A stretch of 64,000 nt of DNA from Hyphomicrobiales bacterium (GTDB taxonomy: Bacteria > Pseudomonadota > Alphaproteobacteria > Rhizobiales > Rhizobiaceae), in assembly GCA_017305935.1 (NCBI GenBank), contig JAFKJU010000016.1, positions 1 to 64,000 of the forward strand, given 5' to 3'. The position numbers were made by a program, and so were the translations under genes. Every line of letters begins with the position of its first letter. Within the stretch, counting starts at the first letter, position 1. Below are positions 47,566-56,809 of this stretch, in pieces. The notes under the pieces were generated by a model. The model did no database searches. It was not told the DNA's origin and saw nothing but the letters and a program-made list of their open reading frames with translations.

Positions 47566-48723
47566 ATGGCGAAATCTCTTGGACCTGTGAAACGAAAATT
47601 CACGCCCTGGACCGACCCCGGAGCCCAGCCTTTCATCCGCTTCGAGAACATCACCAAGCGTTTCGGCAATTTCGTCGCTGTCGACAACCTGACCCTCGAT
47701 ATCTACGAGAAGGAATTCTTCTCGCTTCTCGGCCCCTCCGGCTGCGGCAAGACCACGCTGATGCGCATGCTCGCCGGCTTCGAGGAGCCGACCGAAGGCC
47801 GCATCCTGCTGCAGGGCAAGGATATTTCCGGCGTGCCGCCCTATCGCCGCCCCACCAACATGATGTTCCAGTCCTATGCGCTCTTCCCGCATATGTCGGT
47901 GGAGAAGAACATCGCTTTCGGCCTGGAGCAGGACAAGCTGCCCAAGGGCGAGATCGAGACCCGCGTGCAGGAAATGCTGAAGCTGGTGAAGCTGGAGCAG
48001 TTCGCCAGGCGCAAGCCGAGCCAGCTTTCCGGCGGCCAGCGCCAGCGCGTGGCGCTCGCCCGCTCGCTCGCCAAGCGCCCCAAGGTGCTGCTGCTCGACG
48101 AGCCGCTCGGCGCGCTCGACCGCAAGCTGCGCGAGGAAACCCAGTTCGAGCTGATGGACATACAGCATACGCTCGGCCTCACCTTCCTCATCGTCACCCA
48201 TGACCAGGAAGAGGCGATGACCGTGTCCGACCGCATCGCGGTGATGGACAAGGGCATTATCGTGCAGGTGGCGACGCCGGCGGAAATCTACGAGGCGCCG
48301 AACAGCCGTTACGTCGCCGACTTCATCGGCGACATCAACCTCGTCGAGGGCAAGGTGGTCTCGACCAGCGCCGCCGCCGGCCAGGCCGGCCGGCTGGCGC
48401 TCGATTGCGACGGCCTGAAGGTCGCCGTCGAGCAGGAATGCCCGGCACTCGCCGGCAATACGGTCGCCTTCGCCATCCGTCCGGAAAAAGTGCGCATCAG
48501 CCTCGACACGCCGGCCCAGACGGATGTCAACGCCGTGCGCGGCGAGGTCTGGGATATCGGCTATCTCGGCGATTTCTCGCTGTTCCTGGTGCGCACCGAG
48601 GATGGGCGCGTGCTGCGCGCGGCGCAGGCCAACGTCTCGCGCCTCGTCGACCGGCCGATCACCTTCGGCGACCAGGTCTGGCTGCACTGGTCGGCGGATG
48701 CCGGCCTCGTGCTGACGCGATAG
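47566..48723 (+). CDS. potG: Putrescine ABC transporter ATPase PotG
   Basis: A 385-residue cytoplasmic ATPase. Walker A GPSGCGKTT (about residues 55-63), signature LSGGQRQRVALARSLA, Walker B VLLLDEPLGALDRKLR, switch VTHDQEEAMT, and a C-terminal TOBE-type regulatory region (about 260-385). GGGGAATGG gives a start at 47566. With PotF, PotH and PotI it forms a putrescine importer. It follows the attenuator after potF. Confidence 0.93.
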   Translation: MAKSLGPVKRKFTPWTDPGAQPFIRFENITKRFGNFVAVDNLTLDIYEKEFFSLLGPSGCGKTTLMRMLAGFEEPTEGRILLQGKDISGVPPYRRPTNMMFQSYALFPHMSVEKNIAFGLEQDKLPKGEIETRVQEMLKLVKLEQFARRKPSQLSGGQRQRVALARSLAKRPKVLLLDEPLGALDRKLREETQFELMDIQHTLGLTFLIVTHDQEEAMTVSDRIAVMDKGIIVQVATPAEIYEAPNSRYVADFIGDINLVEGKVVSTSAAAGQAGRLALDCDGLKVAVEQECPALAGNTVAFAIRPEKVRISLDTPAQTDVNAVRGEVWDIGYLGDFSLFLVRTEDGRVLRAAQANVSRLVDRPITFGDQVWLHWSADAGLVLTR

Positions 48724-48733
48724 GGGGCGGGCC

Positions 48734-49651
48734 ATGTCGCAAGCTTCCGCCACATCGCCCGGAAAGGCCCGCTGGCTCGTCGTCGCCGTGCCCTATGTCT
48801 GGCTGATCCTCTTCTTCCTGATGCCCTTCGTCATCATTGTGAAGATCTCGCTGTCGGACACGGCGATTTCCATGCCGCCCTATACGCCCGTCTTCCAGGG
48901 CTTTTCGACGCTACGCGATTTTATCTCGCAGCTCGATTTCGACAATTATCTCTTCCTGACCGAAGATCCGCTCTATTCGGAGGCTTATCTGTCGTCGCTG
49001 CGCGTCGCCGTGGTCTCGACTCTGCTGCTGCTGCTGGTCGGCTATCCCATGGCGCTGTGCATGGCGCGCGCCAACCATGGTATCCGCCCGACGCTGGTGA
49101 TGCTGGTCATCCTGCCGTTCTGGACCTCCTTCCTGATCCGCGTCTATGCCTGGATCGGCATTCTCAAGCCCGAGGGGCTGCTGACGCTGCTGCTGCAGAG
49201 CCTGCATCTCTACGGTCCCGACGAGCAGGTGCAGATCTTCCGCACCCAGACGGCCGTCTATATCGGTATCGTCTATTCCTACCTGCCCTTCATGGTCCTG
49301 CCGCTCTATTCTGCGCTGGAAAAGCTCGACGGGACGCTGCTGGAAGCCGCCAACGATCTCGGCTGCCCGCCATGGAAAGCCTTCTGGAAGATCACCTTCC
49401 CGCTGTCGCTGCCGGGCGTCATCGCCGGCTCGATGATCTGCTTCATCCCGATCACGGGTGAATTCGTCATTCCCGACCTGCTCGGCGGCGCGCAGACGCT
49501 GATGATCGGCAAGACGCTGTGGACCGAATTCTTCGGCAACCGAGACTGGCCGCTGGCGTCGGCCGTGGCGGTCATCCTGCTGATCGTGCTGGTCATCCCC
49601 ATCGTCATCTTCCAGAACCAGCAGCGCAAGGCGGAAGGAGGCAAGGCATGA
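48734..49651 (+). CDS. potH: Putrescine ABC transporter permease PotH
   Basis: A 305-residue inner-membrane permease with about six helices. The EAA loop KLDGTLLEAANDLGCPPWKAFWKITFPLSLPGVIAG is typical of the PotB/PotH type, and VPYVWLILFFLMPFVIIVKISLS opens the first helix. It starts ten bases after potG (GGGGCGGGCC before the ATG) and its end overlaps the potI start by four bases. Confidence 0.93.
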   Translation: MSQASATSPGKARWLVVAVPYVWLILFFLMPFVIIVKISLSDTAISMPPYTPVFQGFSTLRDFISQLDFDNYLFLTEDPLYSEAYLSSLRVAVVSTLLLLLVGYPMALCMARANHGIRPTLVMLVILPFWTSFLIRVYAWIGILKPEGLLTLLLQSLHLYGPDEQVQIFRTQTAVYIGIVYSYLPFMVLPLYSALEKLDGTLLEAANDLGCPPWKAFWKITFPLSLPGVIAGSMICFIPITGEFVIPDLLGGAQTLMIGKTLWTEFFGNRDWPLASAVAVILLIVLVIPIVIFQNQQRKAEGGKA

Positions 49652-50463
49652 AGCCCGGCCGTTTCGATGCGACCGTTCTGACGATCGGTTTCGCCTTCCT
49701 CTATATCCCGATCCTCATCCTGGTGATCTATTCCTTCAACGCCTCGAAGCTGGTGACCGTCTGGGGCGGTTTTTCCACGCAGTGGTATCAACAGATGTGG
49801 CACAACGAGGCGCTGATGGATGCAGCCTGGGTGACGATCCGCGTCGCCGTGCTGTCGGCAAGCATCGGCACCGTGCTCGGCACGCTGGCGGCCCTGGCGC
49901 TGGTGCGTTTCGTGCGCATCCCGGCGCGCATGCTGTTTTCGGCGATGATCTATGCGCCGCTGGTCATGCCCGAGGTCATCACCGGCCTGTCCCTGCTGCT
50001 GCTGTTTGTCGCCGTCGGCGTCGATCGCGGTTTCTGGACGGTGGTGATCGCGCATACGACCTTCACCATGTGTTATGTGGCGATCGTCGTGCAGTCGCGA
50101 CTCGTCACCTTCGACCGCAGCCTGGAAGAGGCGGCGCTCGATCTCGGCTGCCCGCCGGTGAAGACTTTCTTCGCGATCACCCTGCCGTTGATCATGCCGG
50201 CCGTGGTCGCCGGTTGGATGCTGGCCTTCACCCTGTCGCTGGACGATCTCGTCATCGCCAGCTTCACCACGGGGCCGGGGGCCACGACGCTGCCGATCAA
50301 GATCTACAGCCAGGTGCGTCTCGGCGTCACGCCGGAGATCAACGCAGCCTGTACGCTGTTGATCGGCATCGTCACCATCGGCGTCATCATCGCCTCGGTC
50401 GCCACCAAGCGCCGCGAATACCAGCGCCAGCGCGACGAGCATCTGGCGACGACGGCGGCGTAG
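49648..50463 (+). CDS. potI: Putrescine ABC transporter permease PotI
   Basis: A 271-residue permease with an N-terminal helix (VLTIGFAFLYIPILILVIYSFNASKLV) and the EAA loop FDRSLEEAALDLGCPPVKTFFAITLPLIMPAVVAG. The ATG at 49648 lies within the potH end (ATGA), with GGAGGCAAGGC before it. It is the last gene of potFGHI and is followed at once by a rhizobial hairpin repeat. Confidence 0.93.
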   Translation: MKPGRFDATVLTIGFAFLYIPILILVIYSFNASKLVTVWGGFSTQWYQQMWHNEALMDAAWVTIRVAVLSASIGTVLGTLAALALVRFVRIPARMLFSAMIYAPLVMPEVITGLSLLLLFVAVGVDRGFWTVVIAHTTFTMCYVAIVVQSRLVTFDRSLEEAALDLGCPPVKTFFAITLPLIMPAVVAGWMLAFTLSLDDLVIASFTTGPGATTLPIKIYSQVRLGVTPEINAACTLLIGIVTIGVIIASVATKRREYQRQRDEHLATTAA

Positions 50464-50512
50464 GCATGTCGCGCAAAAGTGTGCAGCGGTTTGCGCGACA
50501 TGCGTAATAAAT
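50463..50512 (+). repeat. Rhizobial hairpin repeat, copy D
   Basis: GCATGTCGCGCAAA at 50464-50477 pairs perfectly over 14 bases with TTTGCGCGACATGC at 50490-50503; the loop reads AGTGTGCAGCGG. It overlaps the end of potI and lies between convergent potI and the AsmA gene, so it may also act as a terminator. Its core matches copies A-C. Confidence 0.7.
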
Positions 50513-50517
50513 AAGAC

Positions 50518-52395
50518 TCAAGGTTCGCCGTTGCGAAAGGTCGAGACCGGCGAGATCACCGGATCGGGCCAGGAGCCGCCGGCGAAGAATTGCAGCGCGG
50601 CTTGCGATGTATCCGTGGCTGGCGGTTTCCAGGTGCCGGCCAGCGCCATGCCGCTGGTGCCGTAGGGCACCATGCCCGTCAGCGTCAGGATGCCGTGACG
50701 GCCGCCGATTCGCGCATTGCGGATCTCGGCCGAGCCCTTGGCAAACTCGGCTTTGATCTCGGCGGTGTCGAAATCGAGATCGCCGCCGCTGGCGTCGGCG
50801 ATGCGGAAGAAGGGTTTCGTGCCCGCCAGTGTGCGGAAGGCGGCCGCATCGAGCCGCGGAATCGTGCCGGAGGTGACATAGAGTTTGGCCGAGCCGGAGA
50901 CGTCGGTGGCGGTGGTCTCCCAGAGCGGCCGGCTGGTGCTGAGGTCGACATCGAGCGAGCCGGTGCCCAGGGGAAGCGGTCCGGATATCGCCAGTTTTTC
51001 AGCCGTCGCCGCCAGATCGGCGTCGCGAATGGTGACGTCGAGATCGCCGCCGCCGCCGATCCCGCGCGTCGTACCGAAATGGGCGATGAGTTGCCCGCCC
51101 TCGAATTCGCTGTCGCCGATGTCGAAACTGGTCTTGCCGCCGCCGGAGAGGATGCTGGCGCCGATGTGGCGCGCCTCCAGTGGCCCGAAGCTGGCGGTCT
51201 GCGCCGAAAGCCGGAGGTCGATGTCCACCTGCTCGATCAGGCCGTTGCCCTCGGGGGCGGGATGCGGGCGCGCGCCGTTCGGCAGGGTGATCGACAATGC
51301 CGAGAGCGCCGAACGGATGTCCATCTGGTTGAAGGCGAGCGTGCCGGTCAGCTTCGGCGCCTTGCCGGCGTTGACGTTGAATTCCAGCGCCCCGGTGGCG
51401 CTGGTCTGGTCTATGGTGAAGCTCAGATTGTTGAGGCGCACGCCGCCACCGCTGGCGAGCACATTGCAGGTCAGCGAGGCCGCTTTCAGATGCGTCGCCG
51501 CCGGCAACTGCGCGCCGCGCCAGGCGAGCAGCCCTGGAATATCCGGTGTGCTGAGTTCGACCGCGCCGGCGAGATAGGCTTCCTGCGCCAGGTTGGCCAC
51601 ACCCTCGAAGCGCCCGGAGAGCGTCTGCGATTGCAGCTTGACCATCAGGTTGCCGTTCTGCCCGGCAAGCAGCATCAGCGGCTGCGACGAGGCGAGGTCG
51701 AGCTTGACGTCCTGGTTGCCGAGCCGCGCCAGCACATAGGCCTTGGCTGGGTCGCCAAGCCGGGGCCAGTCGATATCGGCGCTGATGCCGCCGAGCGTGA
51801 CGCGGCCGCCGAAGGCATCGTCTATATCGAGCGTGCCGTCTTCCACCGTCAGGGCGCCGATGCTGGGATTGAAGGTCGCATCAAGGGTCTGGGTGCCGTC
51901 AGGCCCCGGCCGGACCGCGGAGAGCGCCGCGCCGAACAGACCGCGCCCGGCCCAGGCAAGCGCGCCCTTTTCATCGCGCCGGAGATAGAGATGTGGCCGC
52001 TGGAAGCGAAAATTGTTGAATTTCAGATTGCCGACGAGCGCCTTCACCAGGTTGAAAGAGGCCGACATGCTGTCGATATGCGCCACCCGGCGCGGCGGAT
52101 CGGCGGTGGGATCCTCGATGGTGACGTCGGCGAGCGTAATGCGCGGGTTCGGCCAGAACACCACCTGCGGCGCGCCGTCGATGACCGCCTGATGGCCCGT
52201 CCATTGCGAGATCGCCCGCTCGATGCCGTTGCGCACCAGCCCTGTGGAGATGATGAAGGGGGCGGCGACGCGCGCCAGCACGAATGCGAAGGCCAGCACC
52301 CCGATGGCGACGACCGCCGCCGACACCAGCTTGCGCCAGAAGCGGCGAAACCAGTTCAGGAGCTTGCGCGGTCGGCGGATGCGAAATTCGGTCAT
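50518..52395 (-). CDS. AsmA-family protein
   Basis: A 625-residue inner-membrane protein with one N-terminal helix (about 22-48; KLVSAAVVAIGVLAFAFVLARVAAPFII) and a large periplasmic beta-rich part beginning VRNGIERAISQWTGHQAVIDGAPQVVFWPNPRITLADVTIED, a typical AsmA start. AsmA-like proteins belong to the bridge-like lipid transfer group and affect outer-membrane assembly. The start at 52395 (MTEFRIRRPRKLLNW) is chosen because the N-terminal helix follows within 20 residues; upstream codons in the frame lack homology. Confidence 0.85.
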   Translation of the reverse strand: MTEFRIRRPRKLLNWFRRFWRKLVSAAVVAIGVLAFAFVLARVAAPFIISTGLVRNGIERAISQWTGHQAVIDGAPQVVFWPNPRITLADVTIEDPTADPPRRVAHIDSMSASFNLVKALVGNLKFNNFRFQRPHLYLRRDEKGALAWAGRGLFGAALSAVRPGPDGTQTLDATFNPSIGALTVEDGTLDIDDAFGGRVTLGGISADIDWPRLGDPAKAYVLARLGNQDVKLDLASSQPLMLLAGQNGNLMVKLQSQTLSGRFEGVANLAQEAYLAGAVELSTPDIPGLLAWRGAQLPAATHLKAASLTCNVLASGGGVRLNNLSFTIDQTSATGALEFNVNAGKAPKLTGTLAFNQMDIRSALSALSITLPNGARPHPAPEGNGLIEQVDIDLRLSAQTASFGPLEARHIGASILSGGGKTSFDIGDSEFEGGQLIAHFGTTRGIGGGGDLDVTIRDADLAATAEKLAISGPLPLGTGSLDVDLSTSRPLWETTATDVSGSAKLYVTSGTIPRLDAAAFRTLAGTKPFFRIADASGGDLDFDTAEIKAEFAKGSAEIRNARIGGRHGILTLTGMVPYGTSGMALAGTWKPPATDTSQAALQFFAGGSWPDPVISPVSTFRNGEP

Positions 52396-52639
52396 GGCTC
52401 GGCACGCTTGTGATAATCCGTTCCCGGTCGCTTCGTCGCGGACGTAACGGATTTGTGACATCGACGCAAATATGGCGCACCCGGCATTGCCGCCACCCGC
52501 CCTTATCATGCGCTGCAACAGGATATAGAGCCACATATCCCCCGGCGGAAGGGAGGAACGCCCGTGAAACCGGCGCAAGCCCCAGAAATCACGGGGGAAA
52601 TATGGCCTCGCGCGGTAACCTTTCGTTAATTTGCCAGGG

Positions 52640-52782
52640 TCCAAGGTGGCTTCACTTGGGGCCGCCCGATGACAGGGTGGCAGGGGCCTTTACCGGCTCC
52701 CGTGGCATGACGCATATCGGCTCAGGCTCTTGTTTTGAACAGCATTACCTCCACACAGGCGCCTTCGGGCGCCTTCTTTTTT
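52640..52782 (+). ncRNA. Possible small RNA ending at an orphan terminator
   Basis: Both neighbouring genes are on the minus strand, yet the plus strand ends in AGGCGCC-TTCG-GGCGCCT-TCTTTTTT, a tetraloop hairpin with a T-run. This is the usual end of a small trans-acting RNA. A CtrA-like box is just upstream at 52615. The 5' end is a guess, placed after that box. No ORF is seen in the stretch. I do not recognise a known family. Confidence 0.4.
52757..52782 (+). terminator. Orphan plus-strand terminator
   Basis: AGGCGCC (52757-52763), TTCG loop, GGCGCCT (52768-52774), then TCTTTTTT. There is no T-run on the other strand, so it is not the end of the minus-strand cbrA transcript. Confidence 0.85.
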
Positions 52783-52808
52783 GCCGGGTCGCCGTTTTGC
52801 TGCGCCGT

Positions 52809-55800
52809 CTATTCGGCAAGCACGCGCGGGGGAGGGAAGGTGACTTCCACCAGCGTGCCCTCGTTCGGCGCGGAGTTGATCGAGAACTGCGCCCGATTGG
52901 CATCGACCATCGCCTTGGTCAGCGGCAGGCCAAGGCCGGTGCCGTCGCCGCGCTTGCGCGTGCCGGTCGTCACCTGCCGGAAGGGTTTCATCGCCTGTTC
53001 CAGCTCCGAGCGCGTCATGCCGACGCCGGTATCGCGGATGCGCAGCACAACGCTGCCATTCGCCTCGTAGGAGGTCGAGACGACGATCTGCCCGCCCGAC
53101 GGCGTGAAACGGATGGCGTTGGACAGGATGTTGAGCGCGATCTGCTTGATCGAGCGCAGGTCGGCGACCACGTTCGGCACTGTCGTCGCCAAGGCCGTGC
53201 GAATGATCACCCGCTGGCCGTTTGCCTGCGGCTGCACCAGCGCCACGGCTTCCGAGACGGTTTCGTTGAGACCGACAGAGGTGAAATCGAGATCCATCTC
53301 TCCCGCCTCGATCTTGGAAATGTCGAGCAGGTCGTTGACGATGTCGAGCACATGCCGACCCGAGCGGCCGATATCATTGGCATATTCGATATAGCGGGGA
53401 TGGCCGATGGAGCCGAAGCGCTCCGTCGCCATCATGTCGGAAAAGCCGATGATGGCATTGAGCGGCGTCCGGATCTCATGGCTGACGCGGGCGAGGAAAT
53501 CGCTCTTGTGGGCGTTGGCTGTCTCGGCGGCGCGCTTGGCGTTGCGCAGCTCGTCCTCGGTGCGTTTCCATTGGGTGATGTCGCGGATGACGGCGCAGTA
53601 ACCGTCCGAGGCGCTGAGCCGGCCCATCGTCATGAACAGCGGAATAAAGCCGCCCGAGGCTTCGCGGCCAATCACCTCGCGCCCGTCGTTCAGCACGCTG
53701 GCGACGCCATGGCCGGACAGAGCGTTGAGATAATCGAGCACCGACTTCTGGCTCTCATGGGCAAACAGCATGACGAACGGCTTGCCGCCGGTTTCGGCGT
53801 TGTCGTAGTTGAACAGGGCGCTGGCCGAGCGGTTCATCGAGCGGATCGTATGGTCGCAATCGAGGATGACCACGCCATCGGTCGCCGTCTCCAGCACGGA
53901 GCGCAGTTCCTCGACCTCGCCCTTCAGCTTTGCAAGCTGGTCGCTGGCGGGTTCAGCGTCTTGCGAAGTCGGGAGGATGTCAGCCAGTTCGGCCCCTTCC
54001 GGAGCAGGGACGGCCTCGTCCATGTCGACTTCTGTTTCCGCTTCCGCCGGCAATGCGGGTTCGACCGCATCGAGGACTGTTTCCGGCTCGGCGTCCGCCG
54101 GTTCCGGCGCGTTGACTGCCGGCTCGGACGGAACGGTCTTCGGCGCCTCCGCCGCGACAGGTGCTTCGGGCATCTCGTCAACGATGTCGGGCTGCGGCGC
54201 GGGTTCGAGCGCGCCGGTTTCAGGCAGCGCCGGCATCGGCATATCGATCGGCATCAGCGCCAGCATCAGCGCATGGCCCTGCTGCCAGCGCACCGATTGC
54301 AGCTTCGCCGTCACCCGCACCAGTTCGTCATCGGCGCGCAGCAGGGTGAGGCCGCCATTGGCATGGCCGAGATCCTCGCGCTGCAGCAGTGCGTCGAGAC
54401 CGCCGACCTCGATCAGCTCGGCGAGCGAGGAATAGCCGGTCAGGGCGAGGAAGGCAGGATTGGCATGCATCAGCCGGTCGCCGGCATGGATCAGCATCGG
54501 CACCGCCAGGTCGTCGATCTCGGCCGGCGTCAGCCCTTCGTTCATCTGCGAGCGCGGCGGCACCAGGCCGGCGAGCGCGTCAAGGCTGGCGGCCTCGCCG
54601 TCGATCTCGGCTTCGGGCTCCACAGTGGTCTCTTCGTCCACGAAAGGGGTCTCGTCCATACTCTCGTCGGGGATGGTTTCGACGGGCTGGATTTCGTCTT
54701 CCAGGACCGGGGTTTCCACCTGCGCTTCCGTCGGCGGCTCCGTTCCGCCGTCCTGCGGCGGCTGCGTCAAGGTCTCCAGTCGGCGGGCGATTTCGCGGAA
54801 GGCGGCCTGCTCGCCGGCGGTCAGCGGCTCGCCGCGGGCGCGGCGCTCCTCCAGCATCACCACCTTGTCGGACTGGCGGCGATTGGCCGTTTCGCTGATT
54901 TTTAGCGCCGGGATCTCGCCCCAGGGCATGCGCATGAAGCTCTGTTCAGTGCCTTCGGTTTCCGGCGTGCCATCGTCCTCCGGCTCCGGGTTCTCCTCGC
55001 GCACGGTGTCCACCAGAAGAGCGTCGGGTTCGATTTCGGTCGGCAGGCCGGCTTCCGCTGATGGCTCGGGCAGCGGCGTGGCTTCGTCCGTCGCTTGCGG
55101 TTCGGCCGGTTCGACGGGTGCGGCGAGATCGGCGAGCCAGTCGGAGGCGGGCGCACTGCCGGCCAGGGTCACGCCGAGTTCGAGCGGATCCGGCACGGCA
55201 TCGGCGGGGCGCACGATGCCGAAGCCGCGAAACCCGTCGAATTCGCGGTTGCGGGTATATGTCGGCAGGGCAGCGAGATCGACCGGGACACGCAGGCTCG
55301 TGCCTTCGACCGGCCAGAGAATGGTCTTGCCCGACCAGGTGTCGCGCTTGCCGAGCAGTTCGGCGATAGTGCCGTCGGGATCGAGCTGGAACAGGTGGGC
55401 GATATCGGTGAAGGCAGCGCCGCGCACCGAGGCTGCATGCGGGCCGACCGCTTTGGCGAATTCGCCCGATACGTCGCTGAACCGTCCCTCCGCATCGATC
55501 TTCCAGACGAAACGAATGGCGCGTGCAGCAGGATTGAAGACGAAGCCGTTTTCCGATGGGGCAAATGAGCGGAGCGGGGCCGGGGTTTCGACCGGCTCGC
55601 GTGCGACCCCGGCGGCAACTTCGGGAACAGCGGCGGCCGGAACTTCCGGCGCGGACTCGACCATCTCCGGCTGGGCTTCGGCGTCCGAGACGGTCTCGGG
55701 CTCCGCCGTCAGCGGCGCGACAGGCGCCTCGGCGAGCGCCACCGGTTCGTCCATATCTTCGGTGTCTTCCTCGACCTCGACGATGCCGGAGACGGCGTCG

Positions 55801-56576
55801 AGCGCTGCGTCCAGCGAATCGGCCGCCGGCATTGCCGGTTCCGGCTGAAGCGGAGCAGGCGCCGGCCTGGCGGGCGTCGGGGCAAAATCCTCGGTCGGAT
55901 CGAGATTGCCGATCACCATCTCGACGACGAAAAGAAGGTTGAGGCCCGGCTCGTCCGAAAGGCGGCCGATGGCGGCGGGCAGGTAGCCGCGCCCGGTGGG
56001 AATCGGCCGCTTCATCAGCCGGTCGGGATGGTGGCCGACCATGGTCACCAGCATGTGGGCGGTATGGCTGGTGACGCCGAGCGAGGCGAAGCCCTTGGAA
56101 GCGGCGACGATCTCACCGTCGCGGCCGAGCACCGCCATATGGGTATCGTCGTCGTCGAAACCCTCGAGCATTTGCCGGGCGCGTTCGGTAAGCGGCAGTG
56201 GTTCGGCGCACAGCGGAACGGAAAACAGCACAGCCGGCTCCCCCGCCGGCGTCGAAATGCGCTCGACATGGGCCTGCACGCCGAGACGGCGGAACCCTTG
56301 CGCGATGCGGATGGTCAGAGACCGCCGATCGCCGTCCTCGGTCAATTGACGCGCGCTCGCCTCGACCTGACGGAAGGTAACGTCGTGCCCGTTCGGGCCT
56401 TCCTCCAGAAAATCGTAGATCGCAGCATTGCCGAACAGCCGGGCGCCAGCACCGTTCGCCCACAGGACATGGTCCAGGCCGGCGCTGAACAGGACGATGG
56501 CTTCGCCGCGCGCGAATCCGTCTCTGACCCGTTCATGGACGGCAATATCGATGAAGGGATACTGGACTGCGGGCAT
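52809..56576 (-). CDS. cbrA: CbrA-type PAS sensor histidine kinase
   Basis: A 1255-residue soluble kinase with no clear membrane helix. N-terminal part with PAS-like regions (FSAGLDHVLWANGAGARLFG), a long Glu/Pro/Ala-rich middle, further PAS domains (about residues 360-480, 675-760 and 890-1000), HisKA with the phospho-His near residue 1033 (FLARVSHEIRTPLNAIIGFSD) and an ATPase domain (ILSNAIRFTPSGGQIVVST, DTGVGM, GDGTGLGLPLTKAM). In S. meliloti CbrA acts on DivK and so on CtrA, cell division, motility and succinoglycan. The calling basis is domain make-up plus the neighbouring phasin and AsmA genes. A CtrA box precedes it. Confidence 0.75.
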   Translation of the reverse strand: MPAVQYPFIDIAVHERVRDGFARGEAIVLFSAGLDHVLWANGAGARLFGNAAIYDFLEEGPNGHDVTFRQVEASARQLTEDGDRRSLTIRIAQGFRRLGVQAHVERISTPAGEPAVLFSVPLCAEPLPLTERARQMLEGFDDDDTHMAVLGRDGEIVAASKGFASLGVTSHTAHMLVTMVGHHPDRLMKRPIPTGRGYLPAAIGRLSDEPGLNLLFVVEMVIGNLDPTEDFAPTPARPAPAPLQPEPAMPAADSLDAALDAVSGIVEVEEDTEDMDEPVALAEAPVAPLTAEPETVSDAEAQPEMVESAPEVPAAAVPEVAAGVAREPVETPAPLRSFAPSENGFVFNPAARAIRFVWKIDAEGRFSDVSGEFAKAVGPHAASVRGAAFTDIAHLFQLDPDGTIAELLGKRDTWSGKTILWPVEGTSLRVPVDLAALPTYTRNREFDGFRGFGIVRPADAVPDPLELGVTLAGSAPASDWLADLAAPVEPAEPQATDEATPLPEPSAEAGLPTEIEPDALLVDTVREENPEPEDDGTPETEGTEQSFMRMPWGEIPALKISETANRRQSDKVVMLEERRARGEPLTAGEQAAFREIARRLETLTQPPQDGGTEPPTEAQVETPVLEDEIQPVETIPDESMDETPFVDEETTVEPEAEIDGEAASLDALAGLVPPRSQMNEGLTPAEIDDLAVPMLIHAGDRLMHANPAFLALTGYSSLAELIEVGGLDALLQREDLGHANGGLTLLRADDELVRVTAKLQSVRWQQGHALMLALMPIDMPMPALPETGALEPAPQPDIVDEMPEAPVAAEAPKTVPSEPAVNAPEPADAEPETVLDAVEPALPAEAETEVDMDEAVPAPEGAELADILPTSQDAEPASDQLAKLKGEVEELRSVLETATDGVVILDCDHTIRSMNRSASALFNYDNAETGGKPFVMLFAHESQKSVLDYLNALSGHGVASVLNDGREVIGREASGGFIPLFMTMGRLSASDGYCAVIRDITQWKRTEDELRNAKRAAETANAHKSDFLARVSHEIRTPLNAIIGFSDMMATERFGSIGHPRYIEYANDIGRSGRHVLDIVNDLLDISKIEAGEMDLDFTSVGLNETVSEAVALVQPQANGQRVIIRTALATTVPNVVADLRSIKQIALNILSNAIRFTPSGGQIVVSTSYEANGSVVLRIRDTGVGMTRSELEQAMKPFRQVTTGTRKRGDGTGLGLPLTKAMVDANRAQFSINSAPNEGTLVEVTFPPPRVLAE

Positions 56577-56617
56577 GACGATACCTGTAACGCGCCGGGG
56601 TGTCGGAAATATGGTGT

Positions 56618-56632
56618 TTAACGGATTTTTAA
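56618..56632 (-). promoter_or_regulatory. CtrA-type binding box before cbrA
   Basis: TTAACGGATTTTTAA is an exact TTAA-N7-TTAA. It is about 42 bases upstream of the cbrA start, so a bound CtrA could affect cbrA transcription directly. This would be a feedback loop on the kinase that controls CtrA. Sequence evidence only. Confidence 0.6.
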
Positions 56633-56694
56633 TACTCCCGCAGCCGGTGCCCGGTCCAGTCGCCGGCCGTTGTTCCGTTAAACAAGGTTAATGC

Positions 56695-56729
56695 ATTGTG
56701 CGTTGCAAAATTATGTTGCAATGCACAAT
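56695..56729. promoter_or_regulatory. Inverted repeat before phasin gene (PhaR-like operator)
   Basis: ATTGTGCGTTGCAA and TTGCAATGCACAAT are near-perfect inverted halves (one mismatch) around AATTATG. TGC-rich repeats before phasin genes are bound by the repressor PhaR in several alphaproteobacteria. It lies about 80 bases before the phasin ATG. Confidence 0.5.
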
Positions 56730-56809
56730 AAAATGATCTATATGATCCTCATAACGACCGATAAGCCCGGCCGAACGGGTATCCCCAGCGAAACAACAAG
56801 GAGCGTGCC

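Larger units (their letters stand above)
52396..52808. other. Intergenic region between AsmA gene and cbrA
   Basis: A 413-base gap between two minus-strand genes. It holds a CtrA-like half box (GTAA-N7-TTAA at 52615-52629) and, on the plus strand, a hairpin plus T-run at 52757-52782 that fits no known gene (see the proposed RNA). No other ORF is convincing. Confidence 0.55.

Noticed and set aside
52284-54905. Plus-strand open frame of 873 codons opposite the 3' part of cbrA
   Set aside because: It covers the intergenic terminator and the certain kinase domains of cbrA. Composition is typical of a shadow frame.
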